A DNA stretch of 64,000 nt from Rhizobacter sp. Root1238 (lineage in GTDB: Bacteria > Pseudomonadota > Gammaproteobacteria > Burkholderiales > Burkholderiaceae_C): contig NZ_LMDM01000023.1 in the NCBI RefSeq assembly GCF_001425825.1, positions 118,213 through 182,212 on the forward strand, given 5' to 3'. The position numbers were made by a program, and so were the translations under genes. Under the pieces are notes generated by a model. The model saw only the letters and a program-made list of their open reading frames with translations, did no database searches and had not been told where the DNA came from. Shown piece after piece: positions 8,979-16,413 of this stretch; position 1 is the stretch's first letter; the number at the start of each line of letters is the position of its first letter.

Positions 8979-9845
8979 TCAGGCGGGTGAACGGCGCAAG
9001 GTATTCACGATCTGGGCCTGCATCGCGTCCGCGGCCGCGTCGCCGTGGCTGGCCTTGCTGCGCAGCACCGCGACCTCCATGTCCGGCAGCGGCGGCAGCT
9101 GGTGCCGCGCGTCGAGGACCTGCAGGCCCGCCGGCACGCTGCAGCGCGTGAGTGCCGCGACCGCCAGCCCGCCCTCGACCGCGGCCAGCTGCCCGACCAG
9201 GCTCTGGCTGTGGGTCACGGTGCGGTGCCGGCGCCGCTGAGTCGCCAGCGCGGCGAGCACCGCCTGGCGCGCCAGGCTGCCGGCCTCGTACATCGCGAGC
9301 GGCAGCGGCTCGCGCCGCCACGCCTCGTGCTGCGCCGCGCCGACCCACACCATCGGCTCGCGGAACAGCAGCGTGCCTCGCTGCGGCCGGTCGCGCGTGA
9401 CGATCGCGACGTCGATCTCGCCGCGCTGCACCTGCGGGATCAGCTGCGTCGACTGCGCGCACGACAGCGTGATCTCGACCAGGCCGTGGCGGCTCGCGAA
9501 GGTGCGCAGCACCGGTGCCAGGTAGGCCACCGCGTAGTCGTCGGGCACGCCCAGCCGGACATGGCCGCTGACGCGGGTGTCGCTCAGCGCGCCCAGCGCC
9601 TCGGCATGCAACTCCAGCAGCCGGCGCGCATAGCCGAGCAGTTCGTGGCCGGTGGGCGTCAGCGCCAGGTGGCGCGGGCCGCGGGTCAGCACCGGCCGGC
9701 CGACGGCGTCTTCGAGCTTGCGGATCTGCATGCTCAGCGCCGATTGCGAGCGGTGCACCTGCGGCGCGGCCGCCGTCAGCGAACCGGCATCGACCACGGC
9801 GACGAAGGCGCGCAGCCAGTCGAGCTGGAGATCGGGGGAGGTCAT
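8979..9845 (-). CDS. LysR-family transcriptional regulator
   Basis: The 288-residue protein has the standard LysR layout: an N-terminal winged HTH (residues 6-65, SLTAAAPQVHRSQSALSMQI then KLEDAVGRPVL) and a periplasmic-binding-like effector domain from about residue 90 (VRLGVPDDYAVAYLAP). It is divergent from the EamA transporter gene, with 51 bases between starts, the classical arrangement in which the regulator controls the divergent gene. By analogy the exporter substrate or a related metabolite could be the inducer; that is inference. Confidence 0.93.
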   Translation of the reverse strand: MTSPDLQLDWLRAFVAVVDAGSLTAAAPQVHRSQSALSMQIRKLEDAVGRPVLTRGPRHLALTPTGHELLGYARRLLELHAEALGALSDTRVSGHVRLGVPDDYAVAYLAPVLRTFASRHGLVEITLSCAQSTQLIPQVQRGEIDVAIVTRDRPQRGTLLFREPMVWVGAAQHEAWRREPLPLAMYEAGSLARQAVLAALATQRRRHRTVTHSQSLVGQLAAVEGGLAVAALTRCSVPAGLQVLDARHQLPPLPDMEVAVLRSKASHGDAAADAMQAQIVNTLRRSPA

Positions 9846-9896
9846 GCGCGGGTCCTTTCAGATCGTGCCGGAAATCGAATGGTAGCCAGCTGAACT
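9846..9896. promoter_or_regulatory. Divergent LysR / EamA promoter region
   Basis: The 51 bases between the two divergent starts must carry both promoters and any LysR operator if ATG 9897 is the true start of the transporter. No convincing T-N11-A palindrome stands out. If the transporter starts at the internal ATG 9939, the region grows to 93 bases. Confidence 0.4.
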
Positions 9897-10853
9897 ATGC
9901 GCTTTACGGGATGGCCGGCCACGCCGACGATTCGCGCGATGAACTCCTCCACCGCCATGCGGGCCGCGTCCACCGCCTCGTCGACCGAGCGCGGCGTGCT
10001 GCTGATGACCGCCGGCGGCCTGCTGCTCGGCACGCTCGGCGTGTTCGTCGAAGAGGCCGGCCAGCATCCGCTGATGGCGGTGTGCTTCCGCTGCGCGTTC
10101 GGCGGCCTGGCGCTGCTCGCCTGGGGCGCGGCCACCGGTCGCCTGCACGAACTGCGGCTCGCGCCGCGTGCGCTGGCGGCGGCACTCGCCTGCGGTGTAT
10201 TGATGGTGTCGAACTGGGCGCTGTTCTTCGCGGCCATCGAGCGCACGTCGATCGGCGTCGCGACGGTGGTGTTCCACGTGCAGCCGCTGTGGGTGATGGG
10301 CTTCGGCGCATGGTGGCTGCACGAGCGCATCGGCGCGCGGCGCTGGGTGGCCGTCGCGCTGGCCTTGCTGGGGTTGGCGCTGGCCAGCGGGCTGGCCGGG
10401 CCAGACGGCCATCGGCAAGGCGATGCCGGTTCGGCGCGCTACCTTGCCGGCCTGGCGATGTGCCTCGGCGGCTCGCTCAGCTACGCGGCGGTCACGCTGA
10501 TCGCGAAGCTGGCGCGCGGGGCGTCGTCGTTCGCGCTGGCGACCTGGCAGTGCGCGGTCGGCGTCGTGCTGACGGCCTGGTGGCCGCTATCGCAGGGCTG
10601 GCCCGCGCAGCCCGCGGCCTGGGGCTGGCTGGCCGGGCTGGGCGTGATCCACACCGGCCTGGCGTATGTGCTGCTGTACGCCGGCATGGCGCGCCTGCCG
10701 ACCGGTCGCATCGCGCTGCTGCAGTTCGTCTACCCGTTCGCCGCGGTCGGCGTCGACTGGCTGGTGTACGGCCGCAGCCTGACGGCCTGGCAGTCGGTGG
10801 GCATGCTGCTGATGGGCGCGGCGCTGTGGGGCGCGCGAAGACGGATGGAATAA
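9897..10853 (+). CDS. EamA/DMT-family transporter
   Basis: The 318-residue protein has about ten hydrophobic helices arranged as two EamA repeats (about residues 35-160 and 185-315). The first opens at LLMTAGGLLLGTLGVFVEEA, and the second ends with VYPFAAVGVDWLVYGRSLTAW. The drug/metabolite transporter superfamily exports amino acids, nucleotides or other small metabolites across the inner membrane. The start is ambiguous: ATG 9897 adds a polar 25-residue leader, and ATG 9939 (MNSSTAMRAAS) would still keep all helices. The divergent LysR gene is its probable regulator. Confidence 0.9.
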   Translation: MRFTGWPATPTIRAMNSSTAMRAASTASSTERGVLLMTAGGLLLGTLGVFVEEAGQHPLMAVCFRCAFGGLALLAWGAATGRLHELRLAPRALAAALACGVLMVSNWALFFAAIERTSIGVATVVFHVQPLWVMGFGAWWLHERIGARRWVAVALALLGLALASGLAGPDGHRQGDAGSARYLAGLAMCLGGSLSYAAVTLIAKLARGASSFALATWQCAVGVVLTAWWPLSQGWPAQPAAWGWLAGLGVIHTGLAYVLLYAGMARLPTGRIALLQFVYPFAAVGVDWLVYGRSLTAWQSVGMLLMGAALWGARRRME

Positions 10854-10911
10854 ATCGGGGCGGGCGGCGTCCACCCCATGACGGCACATGCCTTCATGCT
10901 CAGGACACCCG

Positions 10912-11343
10912 ATGCCATTGACACTTCCGCAGGACCAGCGCCGACACGGCTGGTCGAGCCTGCCCGTCGCCGCGCTGGCGGGCGCCGCCGCCGCGTTCCT
11001 GGCGCTGGACTCTTCGACCGCTCCGCTGCGCACGGCGGCGGCCTCCGCCTTCATGACGATCTGCTCGACGGGCGGATCGACGCGGGCCGGCTTCGCGGCG
11101 GCCAACGATGCCGCGATGGCGAAGATGATGGCGGGGATGGCCGTCGCCCCGTCCGGCGACGTCGACCGCGATTTCGCCGCGATGATGATCCCGCACCACC
11201 AGGGTGCGATCGACATGGCGCAGGCCGAGTTGCGCTACGGCAGCAACGAGCAGCTGCGCCGCATCGCGCAGGGAATCGTCGTGGAACAGCAGCAGGAGAT
11301 CGCCGCGATGCGCCTCGCGCTGGGCAAGGCGCTGCAACCATGA
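10912..11343 (+). CDS. DUF305 protein (His-rich ferritin-like)
   Basis: The 143-residue protein carries the DUF305 core: DRDFAAMMIPHHQGAIDMA near residues 85-103, with paired His at about 95-96, and a C-terminal helix VEQQQEIAAMR. One N-terminal hydrophobic segment (PVAALAGAAAAFLALD) makes it exported or membrane anchored. DUF305 proteins are four-helix, ferritin-like proteins often found with copper or metal genes; no enzymatic role is established. ATG 10912 has AGGACA a few bases upstream and is preferred over 10888. It overlaps the next gene by ATGA and is the first gene of the 10912-14188 operon. Confidence 0.88.
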   Translation: MPLTLPQDQRRHGWSSLPVAALAGAAAAFLALDSSTAPLRTAAASAFMTICSTGGSTRAGFAAANDAAMAKMMAGMAVAPSGDVDRDFAAMMIPHHQGAIDMAQAELRYGSNEQLRRIAQGIVVEQQQEIAAMRLALGKALQP

Positions 11344-12821
11344 CACCAGGCCATCTTCGCCGCTTCTTGTGGGGCAGCGCCCTTTGCGCCGCGGCTGCCG
11401 TCGCCTGCGCGGGCCAGGCACCGGGGGCGGCCTCCGACGCCGACATCGCGATCAGCCACCGCGACCGCGTCTACGCGGCCGAGCAGTTCTCCAACACCGT
11501 GTCCGTCACCGACCCGGTCGACAACAAGCTGCTCGGCGTCATTCGCCTGGGCGATCCGTCGCCGGGGAACTTCAGCCCGCTGTACCGCGGCCAGGTGCTG
11601 GTGCACGGCATGGGCTTCTCGCCCGACCACCGCACGCTCGCCGTCGTGTCGATCGGGTCGAACTCGGTGAGCTTCATCGACACCGCCAGCAACGCGGTCA
11701 GGCACACCACCTACCTGGGCCGCTCGCCGCACGAGGCCTTCTACACGCCCGACGGCAAGGAACTGTGGGTCACCGTTCGCGGCGAGAACTACGTGTCGGT
11801 GATCGATGCCGGCAGCTTCGAAGAGAAGACCCGCATCATCACGCCCGCCGGCCCGGGGATGCAGATCTTCTCGCCGGACGGCCGCTACGGCTACATCTGC
11901 TCGTCGTTCAATCCCGAGACCGTCGTCGTCGCGGTCGCGACGCACCAGATCGTCGGCCGCGTCAGGCAGGACAGCCCGTTCTGCCCCAACATCGCCGCGA
12001 CACCGGATGGCCGGCAGGTGTGGCTCACGCTCAAGGACATCGGCCGCACGATGGTGTTCGACGCGAAGCCGCCGTTCGCGGTGCTGAAGTCGTTCGACAC
12101 CGGGCCGCTGACCAACCATGTGAACTTCGCGCGCACCGCGAAGGGCACGTTCGCGTACCTGACGATCGGTGGGTTGAACGTCGTGAAGGTGTTCCGCACC
12201 GACGACTTCTCGCCGGTGGCGACGATCCCGGTGGGCGCGCTGCCGCACGGCCTCTGGCCGTCCGGCGACGGCAGGCGCCTCTATGTCGGGCTGGAGAATG
12301 CCGACGCGCTCGCGGCGATCGACACCGCGACGAACACGGTCGTCGCCCAGGTGCCGATCGGGCAGGCGCCGCAGGCGATCGCCTATGTGCCGAACGCGGT
12401 GCCGGCCGGATCGGGCGATGGGACCCAGGGCCTGCAGCCGATCGGCCTCGCCGGCCAGGTCGCGCACCTGTCGCTGGTCGCGCCGCAGGACGGCAAGGCG
12501 CTGGCCGGCCCGAGTGCGCCGACCAGCGTGGCGCTGTTCGACCAGGGCCTGCTGCAGGTGCTGCAGGCCTCGGCGAGCGGGCTCGAGCCGCGCCGTCCGT
12601 ATGTGCTCGCGCTGGCCGACCGGCCCGACGGCAGCGGCACGCTGCAGCCGCTGGCGAACTTCATGACCAACCCGGCCGGTGCCGCCGTCGTCAATGCGAT
12701 CGGGCCGATCCGCCAGCAGGTGCAAGGTGCCGGCAGTGCGAACGACCCGCGGCGCTACCTGGTGATCGCGCCGCAGGTGGCCGGCAAGCCGGGCGATCCG
12801 GTGCAGGTGCAGGCGCCGTAG
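11340..12821 (+). CDS. Secreted YVTN/YncE-type beta-propeller protein
   Basis: The 493-residue protein has an N-terminal signal peptide (GSALCAAAAVACAGQAPGAA). Blade-like repeats of about 40-45 residues follow, for example YAAEQFSNTVSVTDPVDNKL, GENYVSVIDAGSFEEKTRII and YVGLENADALAAIDTATNTV. These are typical of YVTN/YncE seven-bladed propellers, which are periplasmic binding or scaffold proteins. A separate C-terminal domain (from about residue 385, QVAHLSLVAPQDGKALAGPS) resembles a small beta domain and not a blade. The start overlaps the DUF305 stop, and the sigma factor gene follows after 21 bases. Confidence 0.88.
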   Translation: MTPGHLRRFLWGSALCAAAAVACAGQAPGAASDADIAISHRDRVYAAEQFSNTVSVTDPVDNKLLGVIRLGDPSPGNFSPLYRGQVLVHGMGFSPDHRTLAVVSIGSNSVSFIDTASNAVRHTTYLGRSPHEAFYTPDGKELWVTVRGENYVSVIDAGSFEEKTRIITPAGPGMQIFSPDGRYGYICSSFNPETVVVAVATHQIVGRVRQDSPFCPNIAATPDGRQVWLTLKDIGRTMVFDAKPPFAVLKSFDTGPLTNHVNFARTAKGTFAYLTIGGLNVVKVFRTDDFSPVATIPVGALPHGLWPSGDGRRLYVGLENADALAAIDTATNTVVAQVPIGQAPQAIAYVPNAVPAGSGDGTQGLQPIGLAGQVAHLSLVAPQDGKALAGPSAPTSVALFDQGLLQVLQASASGLEPRRPYVLALADRPDGSGTLQPLANFMTNPAGAAVVNAIGPIRQQVQGAGSANDPRRYLVIAPQVAGKPGDPVQVQAP

Positions 12822-12842
12822 CACGCACTGCCGGCTCCCCCC

Positions 12843-13394
12843 ATGAACGACCTGCTCCTGCTCGTCGAGCCGATGATCCCCGCGCTGCGTCGCTACGCGC
12901 GGGCCTTGCTGCGCGATCGAGACCTGTCCGACGACCTCGTCCAGGACTGCCTCGAGCGGGTCATCAGCCACTGGAGCCAGCGGCAGGATGCGGGCAACAC
13001 GCGCCAGTGGGTGTTCGCCATCCTTCACAACCTGGCCATGCAGCGGTTCCGGCAGCAGTCGCGGCGCGGCGTGCAGGTGGCGATCGAGGACGTGGCCGAA
13101 GTCGAGATGAGCACGCCCGCGCCCCAGGAGCACCGCATCCGGCATCACGAGCTGATGCGCGCACTGGGCCAGTTGCCGGAAGAACAACGCAGCGTGCTGC
13201 TGCTGGTGTCGGTGGAGGACCTGTCCTATGCCGAGGTCGCCAGCACGCTGTCGATCCCGGTCGGCACCGTGATGTCGCGCCTGGCACGCGCGCGCCAGAA
13301 GCTGCATCGCCTGCTCGACGGAGAGCCCGCGCCGGCACCCGCCTCGACCGGCAGTGCCCCGTCCGCCGCCCCCACCCTGCGGAGGCTCAAATGA
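12843..13394 (+). CDS. ECF-type RNA polymerase sigma factor
   Basis: The 183-residue protein has sigma region 2 (residues 12-75, RYARALLRDRDLSDDLVQD then TRQWVFAILHNLAMQRFRQ) and region 4 (about 105-155, LGQLPEEQRSVLLLVSVEDL and the HTH SYAEVASTLSIPVGTVMSRL). The length fits group 4/ECF factors. It overlaps its anti-sigma gene by ATGA. The position downstream of DUF305 and the propeller suggests that it controls this operon in response to an envelope or metal signal (inference). Confidence 0.93.
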   Translation: MNDLLLLVEPMIPALRRYARALLRDRDLSDDLVQDCLERVISHWSQRQDAGNTRQWVFAILHNLAMQRFRQQSRRGVQVAIEDVAEVEMSTPAPQEHRIRHHELMRALGQLPEEQRSVLLLVSVEDLSYAEVASTLSIPVGTVMSRLARARQKLHRLLDGEPAPAPASTGSAPSAAPTLRRLK

Positions 13395-14188
13395 GCAACG
13401 ACCCCTCGGCCACCCGGCCGATCCTCGAAGAAGACCTGCACGCCTACGTGGACGATGCCCTCGATGCGTCCCGCCGTCGCGAGGTGCAGGCCTATCTCGA
13501 CCTCCATCCCGACGCCGCGCGCGAGGTGGAAGCCCATGCCGCGCAGCGGCAGGAACTGCGCGCGCTGCTCGCGCCGATCTCGGACGAACCGGTTCCCCCC
13601 TCGTTGAACCTCGAACGGCTCGTCGACGAACGGCACGCACGAGCGCGCTGGCCGTGGGGCATGGCGGCTGCGGTGCTGCTCGCGCTGGGTGTCGGCGGCG
13701 GGGCCGGCTGGTCGCTGCGCGGCGGGAGGCCGTCAGCCGATGCGGGGATCGTCGCGGTGGCGCGGGAGGCGACCGCCAGCTACGAGGTGTATGCATCGGA
13801 CCTGCAGCGCCCGGTCGAGATGGGGCCGAGCCAGCGGGCGGAACTGGTGAGCTGGGTCTCCGCACGGCTCGGCCGCCAGGTCGCGGTGCCGGACCTCGCG
13901 GCCTCGGGCTACCGCTTCATCGGCGGGCGCCTCGTCGCGACCGGGCATGGCCCGGCCGGGCTCTTCATGTACGACGACCCGCGCGGCACGCGTCTCGCGC
14001 TGCTCGTGCGGCCGATGGCGGTCGAGAAGGACACGCCGATGATGGAGCACATCGACGGGCGCTTCGCGGGCTATGCCTGGGCCGACCAGGGCTTGGGCTA
14101 TGGCGTCGTCGGAACCCGGCACGCCGAGGCGCTCCATGGCCTGGCGGACGAGATGCGCCGACAGATCGGTGTCGATCTGAAAAGCTAG
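13391..14188 (+). CDS. Anti-sigma factor, single-pass membrane protein
   Basis: The 265-residue protein has a cytoplasmic N-terminal part (LEEDLHAYVDDALDASRRRE) of the RsiW/ChrR-like anti-sigma fold, one transmembrane helix at about residues 83-100 (MAAAVLLALGVGGGAGWSL), and a periplasmic C-terminal domain of about 160 residues. The zinc-binding HxxxCxxC motif is absent, so it belongs to the zinc-independent kind. Translation is coupled to the ECF sigma gene by ATGA. Its stop overlaps the stop of the convergent transpeptidase gene by 4 bases (CTAG), leaving no room for a terminator between them. Confidence 0.88.
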   Translation: MSNDPSATRPILEEDLHAYVDDALDASRRREVQAYLDLHPDAAREVEAHAAQRQELRALLAPISDEPVPPSLNLERLVDERHARARWPWGMAAAVLLALGVGGGAGWSLRGGRPSADAGIVAVAREATASYEVYASDLQRPVEMGPSQRAELVSWVSARLGRQVAVPDLAASGYRFIGGRLVATGHGPAGLFMYDDPRGTRLALLVRPMAVEKDTPMMEHIDGRFAGYAWADQGLGYGVVGTRHAEALHGLADEMRRQIGVDLKS

Positions 14189-14820
14189 AGCCCCTGGGCC
14201 TCGAAGAAGCCGCGCACCGGCTGGTCCTCCGGCAGCACGTAGACCACGGCGCGCGCATGCCCGAGCATCGGGGCCACGACCTGCTCGTAGAAGGCCACCG
14301 GCACGACCACGCAACCGAGCGAGATCCGGTTGTCGGCCGGCGAGGCCGATGCGAGCCGTTGCGCACGGCGCTCGGCCGCCGGGGCGGGGCGCAGCCGGTG
14401 GATCGCGAGCGAGGCCGCGTAGTCGAGCCAGACGATGTCCTCGCCATGCAGGTTGCGGCCCGGTTGCGATTCGAAGCGGCCGGCCGGCGTCGTGCGCTCG
14501 AACGGGCGCAGGCTCGCGGGCGTGCGGTGCGCGATGTCGGCGATCGCGGTGTCGCCGGGCGCGAGGCCCAGCAGTGCCGGGCTGCTGCCGATCAAATGCC
14601 CGTCCGCCGCGTGGATGTGCACCTGGCCGCCCTTTTTGTCGACCACCGCGAACGGCTTGCCCTGGTTGTCGTGGCTGTCGAGGATCCAGTGCGTGACCAG
14701 CCGCGCTTCGGGCGATGCCGTGGCAGCGTCGGATGTCGAAGCTGCCGCACACGCGCCGATGCCCCAGATCGACAAACCGGCAAAGATTGCCGATCGCACT
14801 GCTTTACCTGCAAATCGCAT
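14185..14820 (-). CDS. L,D-transpeptidase-like (YkuD fold) exported protein, copy 1
   Basis: The 211-residue protein starts with a signal peptide (MRFAGKAVRSAIFAGLSIWG, then IGACAAAS). The YkuD-type catalytic region is visible: His in SLAIHRLRPA and Cys170 in RISLGCVVVP. Such enzymes cross-link peptidoglycan or attach proteins to it in the periplasm. It is strongly similar along its length to the divergent gene at 14996-15748. Shared blocks include GSSPALLG/GSAPALLG, TPAGRF..PGRN, GEDIVW.DY and ERRAQRLAS. ATG 14820 is chosen because it gives a clean signal peptide; ATG 14856 is possible. Confidence 0.88.
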   Translation of the reverse strand: MRFAGKAVRSAIFAGLSIWGIGACAAASTSDAATASPEARLVTHWILDSHDNQGKPFAVVDKKGGQVHIHAADGHLIGSSPALLGLAPGDTAIADIAHRTPASLRPFERTTPAGRFESQPGRNLHGEDIVWLDYAASLAIHRLRPAPAAERRAQRLASASPADNRISLGCVVVPVAFYEQVVAPMLGHARAVVYVLPEDQPVRGFFEAQGL

Positions 14821-14995
14821 GGCGGGTCTCGGTCGCGGGTCGTGGGGGTGCGCCATCGTAGGGAAGCCGTCGCCCGGCCGAGCGCCGAAAAGCGCGGCGG
14901 ATTCAACGCAAATCGATGCGGCTTCAAGCCCGTCGCGCACCGGCGCGTGCTATCCCACAGCCGGTGACAGGCATGCCGATTGCCTTTTGAAGGGC

Positions 14996-15748
14996 ATGAA
15001 GCCAACGCCGGTGCTGGAGTGGGTCAACGCGGGCCTGATGGGGGTCGCCACGATCGCGCTGAGCCTGATTGCGCAACCGCTGTCGCCGGGCCATCCGGAG
15101 CGGTTGGCGCACAACGCGCGGCACGCGGCGCCGGCGTACGTGGCGAGGTCGCTGGATTTCGGCAAGCTCGCGGCCTCGGCCGACGTGCGGCGCCTCGGCG
15201 ACTGGGTCGTCAGCCGCGCCGACAACCGCGGGCTGCCGTTCGTGCTGATCGACAAGCCGCGCGCGCAGGTGTTCGCGTTCGATGCAGCCGGGCGCCTGCT
15301 CGGCTCGGCGCCCGCGCTGCTCGGCGCGGCACGCGGCGACGATTCGGTGCCCGGCATCGGCGAGCGCGCGATCGCCGACATCAGGCCATCCGAGCGCATC
15401 ACGCCGGCCGGGCGTTTCGTCGGGCGGCCCGGCCGCAACGCCAACGGCGAGGACATCGTCTGGGTCGACTACGACGCCGCGGTGTCGATGCACCGCGTGC
15501 GCACCACCAACCCGCGCGAGCGGCGCGCGCAGCGCCTCGCGTCGCCGGGTGTCGACGACAACCGCATCAGCTACGGCTGCATCAACCTGCCGCCGGCGTT
15601 CTACGACGGCGTGATCAGCCCGCTGTTCAGCCGCGGCCGCGCGATGGTGTACCTCGTGCCCGACCGCCGCACGCTGGCCGACGTGTTCGGCATGCCCGAC
15701 CTGCAGCCTTCCGCGACGCGCATCGCGCAGTCGTCGACCTTCAACTGA
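14996..15748 (+). CDS. L,D-transpeptidase-like (YkuD fold) exported protein, copy 2
   Basis: This 250-residue protein is a paralogue of the divergent neighbour. The catalytic His is in VSMHRVRTTN and Cys195 is in RISYGCINLPPAFY; SxGCxxxP matches the family motif better than copy 1 does. The N-terminus has a hydrophobic segment (GLMGVATIALSLIAQPL) that could be a signal peptide or anchor. The C-terminal tail of about 40 residues (TLADVFGMPDLQPS onward) is partly unique to this copy. The 175 bases between the two start codons must hold both promoters. A strong hairpin terminator follows. Confidence 0.88.
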   Translation: MKPTPVLEWVNAGLMGVATIALSLIAQPLSPGHPERLAHNARHAAPAYVARSLDFGKLAASADVRRLGDWVVSRADNRGLPFVLIDKPRAQVFAFDAAGRLLGSAPALLGAARGDDSVPGIGERAIADIRPSERITPAGRFVGRPGRNANGEDIVWVDYDAAVSMHRVRTTNPRERRAQRLASPGVDDNRISYGCINLPPAFYDGVISPLFSRGRAMVYLVPDRRTLADVFGMPDLQPSATRIAQSSTFN

Positions 15749-15761
15749 CCGGCAACGAAAA

Positions 15762-15791
15762 GGGCCCGGCAGGCACTGACCTGCCGGGCCC
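15762..15791 (-). terminator. Strong hairpin terminator between convergent genes
   Basis: A perfect 12-bp stem (15762-15773 with 15780-15791) encloses a 6-base loop. Reading the minus strand, the stem is followed by TTTT at 15761-15758, so it is a good intrinsic terminator for the secreted Ser/Thr-rich protein gene. On the plus strand the T-run is weak, but the hairpin probably also ends the transpeptidase transcript. Confidence 0.85.
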
Positions 15792-15812
15792 TCAGGTCCC
15801 TTGTCGCGACGC

Positions 15813-16160
15813 TCAATTGCGGTCGGCGCGCGGTGCCAGCGGATCGCTGGAGATCGTGGTCGACGAATCGCTGTTGTCGAGTCGCGTCGTCGGGTTCGCG
15901 TTGTTCGAGTTGTTCGGGCTGACCTGGGTGTCCTGGTTGGTCGGCTGCGCGGTCATGTTCTGGTTCGTCGGCGTCGTGGTCTCGGTGGTCGAGGTGGCCG
16001 GGCCGTTCGGCTGGTTCTGATCGGCACTCGCCGAGCTCGGTGCCGAGGTGTTGCCGGACGACGTGCTCGACGACGAGGTCGATTGGGCCGACGACAGCGA
16101 AACCACGGCCGCCAGTGCGGCAGCGGACACGAGGGTCAGGGTGGTGGACAGCTTTGTCAT
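15813..16160 (-). CDS. Secreted Ser/Thr/Asn/Gln-rich low-complexity protein
   Basis: The 115-residue protein has a signal peptide (MTKLSTTLTLVSAAALAAVV, cleavage after SLSSA). The mature part is almost entirely Ser, Thr, Asn, Gln, Pro and Ala (QSTSSSSTSSGNTSAPSS, PTNQNMTAQPTNQDTQ), with no Cys and few aromatic or large hydrophobic residues. It is predicted to be disordered. I recognise no family. AAAGGAG lies 8 bases before ATG 16160, so the start is firm and the gene looks expressed. It is divergent from the POTRA outer-membrane gene across 253 bases. Confidence 0.8.
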   Translation of the reverse strand: MTKLSTTLTLVSAAALAAVVSLSSAQSTSSSSTSSGNTSAPSSASADQNQPNGPATSTTETTTPTNQNMTAQPTNQDTQVSPNNSNNANPTTRLDNSDSSTTISSDPLAPRADRN

Positions 16161-16413
16161 GGTGTGACTCCTTTGCAGGTGTTGGAAGAGGTGACGCGCC
16201 GGCCCCGCCGGGCGCATCCCGCTCTTTGGCCCGAAGACCCAAAGGCGCGGTAACGGAAGGTGGCAATTGGTGTGCCTTGCAGAGGGGCGGCGCTGTCCGG
16301 CGACATGCTGGCGCGCCTGTCGGATCGGGCAGGCACGCCGCCTGCCTGAGGATGGCTACCATGCCTGCACGGTCGGGACGACGCGGGCGAGCAGTTCAAC
16401 CGAAAGGAAATCG

